Positions 17,818-26,173 of a stretch of DNA of 64,000 nt are shown piece by piece. The notes under the pieces were generated by a model. That model saw only the letters and a program-made list of their open reading frames with translations. It had not been told where the DNA came from and made no database searches. Within the stretch, counting starts at the first letter, position 1; each line of letters opens with the position of its first letter. The stretch comes from Oceanisphaera sp. IT1-181 (GTDB lineage: Bacteria; Pseudomonadota; Gammaproteobacteria; Enterobacterales; Aeromonadaceae). Position numbers and translations under genes: made by a program. The stretch spans positions 1,049,001-1,113,000 of the forward strand of contig NZ_CP136856.1 of NCBI RefSeq assembly GCF_033807535.1. The letters are read 5' to 3'.

Positions 17818-18205
17818 GGACGACCAAGGTTTGGCTCTGGCCTGTTGTAGGATTGACTTATTTTAGGTAAGAGTAATACCATTCTAAGTAAGTATGTGAC
17901 CTGTTCACATTAAGCCAAAAATCACCGCGCCGAGCCGAAAGCTAAAGACCAAAGACTATTTTTTGCCACTGAATCCACTGAATCCACGGAACTTACGGAC
18001 GCAGTTCACGTGCGGCAAGTGACTAAGAGCCTCGATGGGAAGGGCGCATCCTATTCAAGCTAGGGTGCTTGGCTCTTACTACTTAGCGTCACTTTCAGAT
18101 TTGATCACTATTTTTCCGTGCCCCCTCGTTACAAAGAAGCGTGGCGAAAAGGCCTTGAGCAGTGAGTTTTCCAGATTAGTATAATCGACCAAAACACTTG
18201 AAAGC
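17818..18205. repeat. Intergenic region with two facing pieces of a dispersed repeat
   Basis: No gene. At 17959-17995 GCCACTGAATCCACTGAATCC resembles one end of the dispersed repeat seen intact at 49491-49540. At 18094-18121 TTTCAGATTTGATCACTA followed by TTTTTCCGTG matches the other end in the opposite orientation (compare 21481-21509). The region is probably a decayed repeat pair. Confidence 0.5.
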
Positions 18206-18232
18206 ATAAAAACGGCGCCTCTGTGGGCGCCG
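18206..18232 (-). terminator. Terminator of the two-repeat periplasmic protein gene
   Basis: On the minus strand CGGCGCC-CACAGA-GGCGCCG is followed by TTTTTAT, about 28 bases after the stop codon. Confidence 0.85.
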
Positions 18233-18260
18233 GTAGTCTGTGGGTATGACAAAAACAGGA

Positions 18261-18947
18261 TTATTTTTTATCGAGGGCTTTTTCAGTTTCCTCTGAGTGC
18301 CAAATGTTGTTACTGACTTCGACTTCATTCACTACTTGAGTGTCATCATCACGTTCAAGATTAACTTCAAAGCTGTGATCGCCTTTGACGATTTCAAACT
18401 CTACATCATCGTCGTCGACATCATTAATAGAGGTAATTTGATAACCCCTGTCTTCGAGTATCTTTTTATAGTCGTCAAACTTTTTCCCCACTGGCATGGC
18501 TGCCGCCAGCGCCTCTTTTTCTTGTGCCCAAGTGTCAGCGAATTGTGCATCGCTGTAACGGCCCGGATGTTCTTTATCGAAGGTCACATCGCTGGCATCG
18601 TAATCCGCATCTTTTAAAGCGCGCTTGGTTGAGTCTGCCCGCCAGATGTTATTGGTAACCTCTAGATCTTTTAGCTTGCCGTCGGAGACTTCAGACTTCA
18701 CTTCAAACGTATGATCGCCTTTAACCACTTCATATTCCACGCCGCTGTCAGACTCTTGGTTAATGGCAGTGAGGCGGTAACCGGCTTTTTGTAATCGGCT
18801 GCGTAACTGTTCGACCGTCTCTGAGCCGATTAAATCTTTTTCCAGCGCAACCCTTTGCAGATCGTAGTTTTCTAGCCCCATACGATCTTGCCAGACATGT
18901 TCTTTAGGATCGGTATCTGCCGCTACGCTGATATTAGCGTAAGACAT
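18261..18947 (-). CDS. Secreted two-repeat (PepSY-like) protein with frameshifted signal peptide
   Basis: 228 residues in two related halves. Each half ends with a GY-x-(I/L)TxIN stretch, a VEYEVVKGDHTFEV or VEFEIVKGDHSFEV strand and VEVSNNIWH/LEVTNNIWR, so it is an internal duplication. This resembles PepSY-type periplasmic domains; the function is unknown. The proper start appears to be the ATG at 18996, preceded by AAGGAGCAGACACC. There the frame gives a signal peptide (MKTVTT-LLSAIITALT) only if one base of the four-base run at 18976-18979 is removed; the next residues (MSYANISVAAD) are then in frame. As sequenced, the signal peptide is out of frame, so the gene is either mutated, recoded or misread. 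Confidence 0.75.
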   Translation of the reverse strand: MSYANISVAADTDPKEHVWQDRMGLENYDLQRVALEKDLIGSETVEQLRSRLQKAGYRLTAINQESDSGVEYEVVKGDHTFEVKSEVSDGKLKDLEVTNNIWRADSTKRALKDADYDASDVTFDKEHPGRYSDAQFADTWAQEKEALAAAMPVGKKFDDYKKILEDRGYQITSINDVDDDDVEFEIVKGDHSFEVNLERDDDTQVVNEVEVSNNIWHSEETEKALDKK

Positions 18948-18996
18948 GGTCAGTGCGGTGATGATGGCGGAGAGTAAAAGTGGTCACGGTTTTCAT

Positions 18997-19504
18997 GGTG
19001 TCTGCTCCTTAAGGTACACAAAACAACACAAAATTGGAGGTCTACCGAATGTGTAAGGTACTGCCGCAGTCTTTACTGACATTAGTGCTCATGTATAAAG
19101 TACCCATGTATAAAGTGTCCATATATGACATATCGATATAACAGTGTGCATGTATAAGTTCTGCGCATTTTAAGTGCGCGGCGAACGGTTTAAGAGTGAA
19201 CCAAGAATAAGGTTATCGCCAATAAACACCTGAAATTTTTTCAAGTCAGCTTAGCGGATAAACGGGAGGAAGATCTTGCATGAAGTGACAGGGCGCCTTC
19301 ACCGAACGTCTCAATCCCCACTGCCCTTAGGCTTTAGCGAAAGCATATGATCTGTGCCGCAAATTGCAAAATATTCAGTCTTTTTTGCTGGGAATTGGGT
19401 TAGGATGCTCGCTGTGCTCACGCATTATAGGTGCGTTGCCCGGCAAAGCGCCGACTTAAGTAGCCATAACTTATTGTATTTTAAGCTAATGATTAGGTGA
19501 AGTA
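18997..19504. other. Intergenic region with short direct repeats
   Basis: About 500 bases without a gene. At 19090-19160 the string CATGTATAA recurs three times (CATGTATAAAGTACC, CATGTATAAAGTGTCC, CATGTATAAG) in an AT-rich stretch. It may be a promoter-proximal repeat; I assign no function. The promoter of the thioesterase gene should lie near 19400-19480. Confidence 0.5.
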
Positions 19505-20089
19505 ATGAGCGATGCGGGATTTAGAACAGTTAAAGCCTCACAGGTGATCCTTAAAGAGTTGATGGTGCCGTCTTATGCCAACTTTGGTGGCAAGGTACAC
19601 GGAGGCGTAATTTTGAGCCTAATGGATAAAATTGCCTATACCTGTGCTGCTTCCCATTGCAAAGGCTATAGTGTGACGGCCTCAGTGGACTCGGTTGACT
19701 TTATGAACCCAGTAGAAGTTGGCGACTTACTGACGTTGTACGCCTCCGTCAACTACGTAGGCAGCAGCTCGATGGAAGTGGGCATTAAAGTCGAATCAGA
19801 AAACTTTCGTGAAGGCACAGTAAAGCATACCAATACCTCCTATTTCACTATGGTTGCCTTGAGTGAAGAAACCCGTAAGCCGGTTAAGGTTGCCGGGTTG
19901 TTATTGGAAGATGAGGATGAAATTCGCCGTTTTGTGATGGGTAAGTTACGTAAAAAATTACGTCGCGCCCATCAGCAAGAGATTGACGATATTGGCGAGG
20001 CACTCAAGATTGGCCAAGCCATGGTCGAGCTGGAAGGTGAGAACTGCCACTTAAGCCAGCTGGCCATTCAAGGTAAAGTTGGGCAGTAA
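19505..20089 (+). CDS. Acyl-CoA thioesterase, hotdog fold (YciA-like)
   Basis: 194 residues. The hotdog thioesterase core is seen as PSYANFGGKVHGGVILSLMD (Asn and HGG motif), CKGYSVTASVDSVDFMNPVEVGDLL and MEVGIKVESENFREG. The family hydrolyses acyl-CoA esters in the cytoplasm. The C-terminal tail of about 45 residues is longer than in YciA and rich in Lys/Arg and Glu. The next gene overlaps its end. Confidence 0.88.
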   Translation: MSDAGFRTVKASQVILKELMVPSYANFGGKVHGGVILSLMDKIAYTCAASHCKGYSVTASVDSVDFMNPVEVGDLLTLYASVNYVGSSSMEVGIKVESENFREGTVKHTNTSYFTMVALSEETRKPVKVAGLLLEDEDEIRRFVMGKLRKKLRRAHQQEIDDIGEALKIGQAMVELEGENCHLSQLAIQGKVGQ

Positions 20090-20441
20090 CAAGGTGCTTA
20101 AGCCCGCTGCCGGCCATTCATTTGCCCCACACTGGCCAGCGTTAGTGAGCGGTGAGCAAGGTGGTGATTATGCCTGTGTGGCAGGACTTGATGCGCTTGA
20201 AGACCAGCGGCTATGGCCGGGTTGTCGGCTAGTTGACAGCCAAGGATGGGTCTATCTTCTGTCGCAGGCAAACGACGGCGCCCTGTACTGGCACCGTCAA
20301 CCCGAGTTAGTATCTTTGCTCGAGCTTAATCATGAGCTAAAACGTTATGCTGCCAATTTAGGCGTATGTTGCACAGTCAAGCTGGCCATACGCACCTTGG
20401 CCGATGCTTTCGCCCTAGTGGTGTGGCTGGAACAGCAGTAA
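20079..20441 (+). CDS. Hypothetical 120-residue protein
   Basis: Starts at TTG 20079 overlapping the thioesterase gene, or at GTG 20094 just after it. The readable core (HWPALVSGEQGGDYACVAGLDAL ... CRLVDSQGWVYLL ... SLLELNHELKRYAANLG) is a small soluble protein. It could be a DUF4144-type protein, which I cannot confirm. It is probably co-transcribed with the thioesterase. Confidence 0.65.
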   Translation: MGSNKVLKPAAGHSFAPHWPALVSGEQGGDYACVAGLDALEDQRLWPGCRLVDSQGWVYLLSQANDGALYWHRQPELVSLLELNHELKRYAANLGVCCTVKLAIRTLADAFALVVWLEQQ

Positions 20442-20496
20442 GTTACATCTTCGCCAAGTAACGGGCGAAGATGTTGGCCGAGTGAGAGATAAACCT

Positions 20497-20895
20497 ATGA
20501 AAGTTAACTTGCGCAAGCTTGGCTGGCTGTTATTGCCACTGACGTTAGTGCTGCAATCTTGTGGTAGCGCACCGCCGCCGCCCGTGAGTGGTCCTGTGGT
20601 GGTGAGTGCTCAGCAGGGCAAGGCGTCTTATTACGGGACCCGCCATCACGGTCGTAAAACCGCCAGTGGCGAGCGTTTTAATAAAAATGCCTTAACCGCC
20701 GCCCACCGCACCTTGCCATTTGGCAGCTTAGTCCGGGTGACCAACCTCAATAATCACAAGTCCATAGTGGTGCGTATTAACGACCGCGGCCCTTATGCCA
20801 AGGGGCGTATTATTGACTTATCCGAGCAAGCGGCACGCGAGCTTAATATGATCCGCGCCGGTGTGGCGCAGGTTAGAGTTGAGCAGCTGAAATAG
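20497..20895 (+). CDS. RlpA-like double-psi beta-barrel lipoprotein
   Basis: 132 residues. A lipoprotein signal ends in LQSC with Cys22. The RlpA/DPBB domain follows (GKASYYGTRHHGRKTASGERF, LTAAHRTLPFGSLVRVTNL, VVRINDRGPYAKGRIIDLSEQAA). RlpA proteins bind or cleave denuded peptidoglycan at the septum. This one has no SPOR domain, so it is the short type. I chose the ATG at 20497, with GAGAG upstream, rather than the GTG at 20482. Confidence 0.88.
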   Translation: MKVNLRKLGWLLLPLTLVLQSCGSAPPPPVSGPVVVSAQQGKASYYGTRHHGRKTASGERFNKNALTAAHRTLPFGSLVRVTNLNNHKSIVVRINDRGPYAKGRIIDLSEQAARELNMIRAGVAQVRVEQLK

Positions 20896-21439
20896 TCAGC
20901 TGAGTTAGCTGGCGATAAACCACGGGGCGGGGCCAGTCTGCGGCACTTTTGGGTAGGTCCCGCTTATTGGCCAGCTGAATGGCGGCATTAATCCACCCCG
21001 CATGGCCCACCGCCAATCGTGGCGTGCTGGGTGATGCGTTATCTTGCTGTGTTAGCCATGATGCAACTCTGGCGAACAACTACTGTAGATTTTCTCCGCC
21101 GCTCGGCGCATAAAAACTAAAGTTGTCACACCAAGCGTCTATGTCTTGTTTGGCAATGTGCTGCCAAGGTTTGCCGTCCCAGTCACCAAAATTAAGCTCC
21201 GCCAGTGCCGGCGCTACCTCACAGCGAAAACCCCGCTTGGCTAATATGCGCCCCACACCCAAAGAGCGTTGTAAGGGACTGACCCAGAGCACTTTAGGCA
21301 ATCTATGACGGCGGGCAAAGCGCTGGATCTGATTAGCCAAGCGGCGCAATTTACGTTGATCCACGCCCATATCGGTTTGCCCCAAATACACCCCTACCGC
21401 ATGCAGCGGCTTAGGATGGCGCCAAATATACAACTCCAT
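20873..21439 (-). pseudogene. Histidine phosphatase family protein with in-frame amber codon
   Basis: Two frames in the same phase, split only by a TAG at 21080-21082: the first gives MELYIWRHPKPLHAVG ... APSGGENLQ, the second LFARVASWLTQQ ... LAVGHAGWINAAIQLA. Together they make a roughly 188-residue phosphoglycerate-mutase-like phosphatase. The first catalytic His is in WRHPKP (in place of the common RHGE), Arg in SPLQRS, Glu in AELNFGDWDG, and the second His in VGHAG. CAG to TAG is the simplest origin (CAG-TAG-TTG). Related CobC proteins act on alpha-ribazole phosphate, but no cobalamin gene is nearby. AGGAG lies before the ATG at 21439. The gene overlaps the end of the RlpA-like gene. Confidence 0.75.
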
Positions 21440-21480
21440 CACAGCTCCTGCTTTGTTTTAACTCTTACTCATAATATTTT

Positions 21481-21528
21481 TCAGATTTGATCTCTATTTT
21501 TCCGTGTATTCCGTGGCAAAAATAGCGT
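21481..21528. repeat. Dispersed CCGTG-type repeat, copy
   Basis: TTTCAGATTTGATCTCTA then TTTTTCCGTG and TATTCCGTGGC. It matches, in opposite orientation, the copy at 49491-49540 and partly the piece at 18094-18121. Confidence 0.7.
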
Positions 21529-21639
21529 TGGATTTGGTGTTATGTTGGCATTTCAAGGTAAGACTCATATGCTATCAGACTATGCCATCAATCGGGATCT
21601 TGCCGGTCCACCTTTTTAATAAACAGGATATTAACCAAC

Positions 21640-22704
21640 ATGGACTCACTTTCACAATTAGCTTTGGGCGCCGCCATCGGGGTTGCCGTGATGGGCAAAC
21701 GGACTGGGGTGGGGCGATCGGCATTGGTGGGCGCCTTTTTTGGTACCCTACCAGATTTAGATGTCTTGATTGATTATGGTGACCCAGTCAGCAATATGAC
21801 CTTTCACCGCGGATTTAGCCACGCGTTGTTTTACCTGAGCCTAGCGTCACCAGCGCTGGCCTGGTTACTGTGCCGCTTGCTCGGCCAGCAAAGGCACTGG
21901 CGCAGTTGGACACTGACCATCTGGCTGGTGCTGATTACCCATGCACTGCTGGATAACATGACGGTGTATGGCACCCAGTTGGCGCTGCCTGTTACCGATT
22001 ACCCCTTTGCCATCGGCAGTATCTTTATTATCGACCCGCTGTATACCCTGCCGTTATTCATCGGGCTGGCGATGGCGCTGTGGCGACGGCAACAGCGCGG
22101 GCTAAACGCCAACCGCTGGGGTCTATATTTGAGTACCCTGTATTTGTGCTGGAGCTTAGTGGCGCAGTGGCAGGTGACGCAAACCGCCGATCGCTGGCTG
22201 GCGGAGCAGGGCGTTAAGGTTGAGCAACGGCTGGTAACCCCCACCGCATTCAATACCCTGTTATGGCGGGTGTTGGTGATCACGCCACAGGGGTACAGTG
22301 AGGGCTTTATTTCATTGTTTGACCGAGAGCCTCCGGTGTTTAGCGAACACGACCGAGGCAACAACTTGTATCTGGCGTGGCAACAGCATCCTGCGGTAGC
22401 GCGCTTGGCTTGGTTTAGCAAAGGCTACTTTAAGATGAGCGAACAGCAAGGGCAGCTGATGATCACCGACTTGCGCATGGGCCAAGAGCCCGGTTATGTG
22501 TTCAACTTTGTGGTGGCAGAGCAAGGGCCAACCCTAGAGTGGCAGCCCTTGCCTCAGCCGCAACAAATTAGTGCACGCTTGCCGCTAAAGCCGGCGCTGC
22601 ATTGGCTGTGGCGTCGGGCTCAAGGAGAGCCTTTGCCGTCGTTGCCAAGTTGGTTGGCAGACAGCCAGTTTGACTACTCGGCTGCAGATAAGGTCTTAAA
22701 ATAG
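21640..22704 (+). CDS. YdjM/YbcI-type membrane-bound metal-dependent hydrolase
   Basis: 354 residues starting MDSLSQLALGAAIGVAVMGK. Typical DUF457 features are GTLPDLDVLIDYGDP and TFHRGFSHALFY, where His and Asp could bind metal, and four to five membrane segments (about residues 65-80, 88-110, 125-145 and 165-180). The C-terminal 150 residues are soluble. The family resembles the LexA-regulated inner-membrane protein YdjM; its substrate is unknown. The last 137 bases overlap, tail to tail, the end of the PBP-like gene on the other strand. Confidence 0.85.
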   Translation: MDSLSQLALGAAIGVAVMGKRTGVGRSALVGAFFGTLPDLDVLIDYGDPVSNMTFHRGFSHALFYLSLASPALAWLLCRLLGQQRHWRSWTLTIWLVLITHALLDNMTVYGTQLALPVTDYPFAIGSIFIIDPLYTLPLFIGLAMALWRRQQRGLNANRWGLYLSTLYLCWSLVAQWQVTQTADRWLAEQGVKVEQRLVTPTAFNTLLWRVLVITPQGYSEGFISLFDREPPVFSEHDRGNNLYLAWQQHPAVARLAWFSKGYFKMSEQQGQLMITDLRMGQEPGYVFNFVVAEQGPTLEWQPLPQPQQISARLPLKPALHWLWRRAQGEPLPSLPSWLADSQFDYSAADKVLK

Positions 22705-25700
22705 GTTCCATGCCTTTTAATACCTGCACTGGTAAAGCGGAGGTAAAGGTAAACTTGTCTGATTGCTGACCCGGTACATACGCGGTCAGGGTACCAAAAT
22801 GGTGTTCGCCCAAATAAAACACAAAAGTGGCGGTGCGGTTACGGGCTTGAGAGGTGAGCACTTGGCCATAACGACTCACGGTTTGAATACGATTATCACC
22901 GGTGCCGGTTTTACCCCCTAAGGTGAGCGGGTTGCCATCGCTGGAGGTAAAACTGCCTTGCAAGCGGCGCGCTGTTCCGCCTTCTACCACTTGCGACAGT
23001 GCATTTTTTAATACTCCGGCCACGTCTTTATGCATCACGCGTTTCGCTTGCTGTAATTGCGGTGCCAGCTGGGTTTCATAAGGCGTATTGGCGGCAAAGT
23101 GCAGTTGGTCCATGCGCACTGTCGGCAGGCGTATGCCATCGTTTAAAATAATGCCCACCAGCTCCGCCAGTGCTACAGGTTTGTCGCCAGAGCTACCAAT
23201 GGCGGTGGCCAGCGAGGGCACTAAGCTATCAAACGGAAAGCCCAGTTGCTGCCAACGTTGGTGAATATCGCTAAAGGCTTCAATCTCCAGCATGGTGCGA
23301 ATGCGGGTGTCGCGCGCACTGCGGTGACGCGTTTTAAATAACCAAGCGTACACCTCTTGGCGCTGCTCAATACTGGCATCGGCGGCATCACTAAAGCGCG
23401 TCTCAGGGTGCTGCTGCAGATAACTTAATAACCACAGCTCTAACGGGTGCACACGAGCAATGTAGCCTTGATCTGCAAGGTTATAAGCACCGGGCCCATA
23501 GCTGTCGTATAGCTGTTGTAGCCTTTTTTCATTGAGCGCCGCACCTGGTAAACGCTGTTTGATAAAGGCATCAAATTCAGCTCGGCTGGCGTTCGGCAAT
23601 AAATAACGGTGCACCGCCGCTAAGCGAGTGGCAGTGGGGCGCAGGCCATCAAAGAAATGATTTAACTGCTCATCGGTGGTTTTGTTTTGGTATTTACGCC
23701 AAAAGCGCAGTAAAAATACTCGACCTTCGCGGTCGGCAAAGCGGCTTAAATACTCTTGGCGTTCAGGATTTTTATCATCACTTAGCAATTGCGCGCGATT
23801 TTCATTTTGATAAATGCTGTAGCGCACAATATCGCGCATTACCCGAATAAAGGGCAGGTTAATAGACTCGCGCAATGCCTCAATCATGGTCGGGTTACGG
23901 CTATTATCTTGGCGGCGAAAGTTGTTGAAGGTATGCAAGCCGCCGCCGGTAAAAAATCGCTCGCCGGTACTGGCGGAATAGCGCCGCGCTAGGGCTGCGT
24001 CCAGCATGGGCTGCAAGGCTCGGTCTGAGTTGCGCAACAAATACTGAATCGCCCACTGGCTCAAATAATCTTGGGCAGCGGGTTTAAGCTCGCGCAATTT
24101 TTCTGGAGAAAAGCCTGCATATTGCTGATGTAACTCGGCAATAATCTCCAGATAGGTGGCCATCACCCTGAGTTTAGCGGTAGAGCCCAGCTCCAACTTG
24201 CTGCCTTCGTTAATATCAAAGGGCTGCAAGGTGTTATCGGTTTGCACTCGCACATAAAAACCCTGCTGGCCACGCTCAAACAGCGTAAAGCTGTAGCGCA
24301 CCTCGGCAGTTTTTTCCGGTGATAACAAGCGCTCGCCGTATAAACCGATGGCGCGGGCCACATCAGGATCCGCCAGTTGTTGTAAGTAATCGGTCACTTT
24401 TTGCTGTAACTCGGCATTGAGCGTGGTGCTGGCCGATAAGTCTAAGCGGTCCAGTTCATAAAATGACATGCCCAGTAAGTTAGCTAAGCGGCCGCGGGTC
24501 ACTAATAGGGTTTTGCTGTTTTCTACATATTGGGTAACAGGATGCGTACTGAAATTACGAAACTCCAGCCGTTGAGCCAAGGCCGCATCGCGCAAGGCTA
24601 GGCTTATCATGTCTGCCTGCGCTTGTATGCGCAGATAACTGTCGGTTAACTGGTGTAGATCCTCGCGCCCTGCATGTAAGTAATAAGAGGGGCGGCGTTG
24701 GGCAATCATTAATGCGATCACTTGGCGCAGCGCCAAGCCTTGCTCGGCAAGCTGCTCGGTGGGCGCTGCGTTTGCATCTAATAAGCGGTTTACTTCATCC
24801 AGCTCGGCGCCAAACCATAACCAAAGACCATCGCCGATGCCGTTAATTTCACCGTGGCCGGGGGCGGCGGCCAATGGCACCGAGTTTAAATAGGCAAGGG
24901 CAATATTTTGGCGTGCCGCTAAGGTCTCGGGGCCATTTTGATAGGCGCGCACACTGGCGGAAATCATCTGGCGCAGTTTTTCACTGGCCGATTGGGTTCT
25001 CCCGCCAGGGGAGTGGCGAAATTTTTCTATTTGCGTGGCCAAGGTACTGCCGCCGGCCGAGTCATCTTGCAGATCGAGCGCACGGCCTAATTGGGACAAT
25101 GCAGCCTTAGTAAAGCGCGGCCAATCGACGGCGGGGTTAATGGCCGGAAAGTCCGAGCTTAACAAGTCGCGGTTTTCAATAAACAACAGCGTGTTCACCA
25201 CCAAGGGAGCAATGCTGGCAAAGTCCCTGTAATGGCGCTGTGGATAAAGGTAGTCATAGATAGGCTCGCGGCGACAATCGCCGACAAATAGCCCCGTCTG
25301 GGTTTTCTCTAAGTAAGGAGGAAACAGGCCATGACTGGTATATTGTTGCAGCGCGGGTGAAAACTGCACCTGCTGAGTAATCATAAACTGTTGGCTTTTA
25401 AGGCGCGCCAGTAAATCCGGCAAGCGAGCGTAGCCTAAGCGTTGATCGAAAGGCCCATGTTTGGGAAAACTGATCGCTTCACTGGATCCTGGCTCCAATG
25501 AATAGCTTAAGCTGTTGGCGTAGCGCGGGATCTCGCGGGCCTGCAACCAAGAGGTACGCATCTCATAGGCCAGCAGCCCGCCTGCCGTCGTGATAATTGC
25601 AAGCACGAGTAGCCAAATAAATAGTCGCCAAAACCGTCGCCGAGTCACAGTAGGAGCTGGCTCAGTGTTGTGCCGTGTGGCTTGTTCAACGTTTGGTACT

Positions 25701-25708
25701 GTTCCCAT
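22568..25708 (-). CDS. Large class A penicillin-binding protein-like bifunctional enzyme
   Basis: About 1046 residues. A membrane segment lies near residues 30-50. The GT51 transglycosylase region has FIENRDLLSSDFPAINPAVD and GGSTLATQIEKFRHSPGGRT (usually GGSTITQQ). A transpeptidase domain follows with STAK (SxxK), ESINLP (SxN) and GGKTGTGDNRI (KTG). This predicts peptidoglycan polymerisation and cross-linking at the inner membrane, but the protein is longer and more divergent than PBP1a/1b. I chose ATG 25708, with AAGGGG upstream. The lpoB gene near 36.3 kb encodes an activator of PBP1b; nothing links the two directly. Confidence 0.88.
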   Translation of the reverse strand: MGTVPNVEQATRHNTEPAPTVTRRRFWRLFIWLLVLAIITTAGGLLAYEMRTSWLQAREIPRYANSLSYSLEPGSSEAISFPKHGPFDQRLGYARLPDLLARLKSQQFMITQQVQFSPALQQYTSHGLFPPYLEKTQTGLFVGDCRREPIYDYLYPQRHYRDFASIAPLVVNTLLFIENRDLLSSDFPAINPAVDWPRFTKAALSQLGRALDLQDDSAGGSTLATQIEKFRHSPGGRTQSASEKLRQMISASVRAYQNGPETLAARQNIALAYLNSVPLAAAPGHGEINGIGDGLWLWFGAELDEVNRLLDANAAPTEQLAEQGLALRQVIALMIAQRRPSYYLHAGREDLHQLTDSYLRIQAQADMISLALRDAALAQRLEFRNFSTHPVTQYVENSKTLLVTRGRLANLLGMSFYELDRLDLSASTTLNAELQQKVTDYLQQLADPDVARAIGLYGERLLSPEKTAEVRYSFTLFERGQQGFYVRVQTDNTLQPFDINEGSKLELGSTAKLRVMATYLEIIAELHQQYAGFSPEKLRELKPAAQDYLSQWAIQYLLRNSDRALQPMLDAALARRYSASTGERFFTGGGLHTFNNFRRQDNSRNPTMIEALRESINLPFIRVMRDIVRYSIYQNENRAQLLSDDKNPERQEYLSRFADREGRVFLLRFWRKYQNKTTDEQLNHFFDGLRPTATRLAAVHRYLLPNASRAEFDAFIKQRLPGAALNEKRLQQLYDSYGPGAYNLADQGYIARVHPLELWLLSYLQQHPETRFSDAADASIEQRQEVYAWLFKTRHRSARDTRIRTMLEIEAFSDIHQRWQQLGFPFDSLVPSLATAIGSSGDKPVALAELVGIILNDGIRLPTVRMDQLHFAANTPYETQLAPQLQQAKRVMHKDVAGVLKNALSQVVEGGTARRLQGSFTSSDGNPLTLGGKTGTGDNRIQTVSRYGQVLTSQARNRTATFVFYLGEHHFGTLTAYVPGQQSDKFTFTSALPVQVLKGMEPILRPYLQPSSQTGCLPTNLATTAKALLEPDATANAAPALAASVH

Positions 25709-25711
25709 CAA

Positions 25712-26173
25712 TGACCCCTTAGCGCCACCAAGTATTAGGGCTTCTTACTAGTAAAAGCTTAGCTGTGTGCTCGGCTTAAGTACTGATAACGAAGAATTAT
25801 TTTTATTTTTTTTGACCTGAGTTTGATCGGGGGCAGTTTACTACCGCCTATGTAATAAAGCATTACAATGCGTGTATTATCGCAAACGAGTAATAAATGT
25901 GTGTTAAGGCGCGGTATCAGCGGCTTACCGAGTGTTGAGACTTCGGTATTGAAGGCGTTAGGGCAAAAGGCCAACGTGATGCCTAAAATAGAGCGTTTGG
26001 TGCATAAGAGTGCGCCTGAAACATTAAAAAGAGTTTTCATCTAAGGTCATTCGGTTAGCATGATCTTCGCTAAGCGGATATGGGCAGGGCCGCATTTTTT
26101 GAGCACACTTTTAGTACAACATAAGTAGTGCAACCAATGGTGCAGCCAAGGCCCGCTTGAAAAAGGATCGTAA
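25712..26173. other. Intergenic region between PBP-like and MsrA-like genes
   Basis: About 460 bases between divergent genes. A 93-residue open frame on the minus strand (25759-26040) has no ribosome site, no recognisable domain and unusual composition, and I do not call it. The two promoters must lie here. Confidence 0.5.

Noticed and set aside
25759..26040. 93-residue open frame on the minus strand
   Set aside because: No ribosome site before the ATG, no recognisable domain, odd composition, and it sits in a divergent promoter region.
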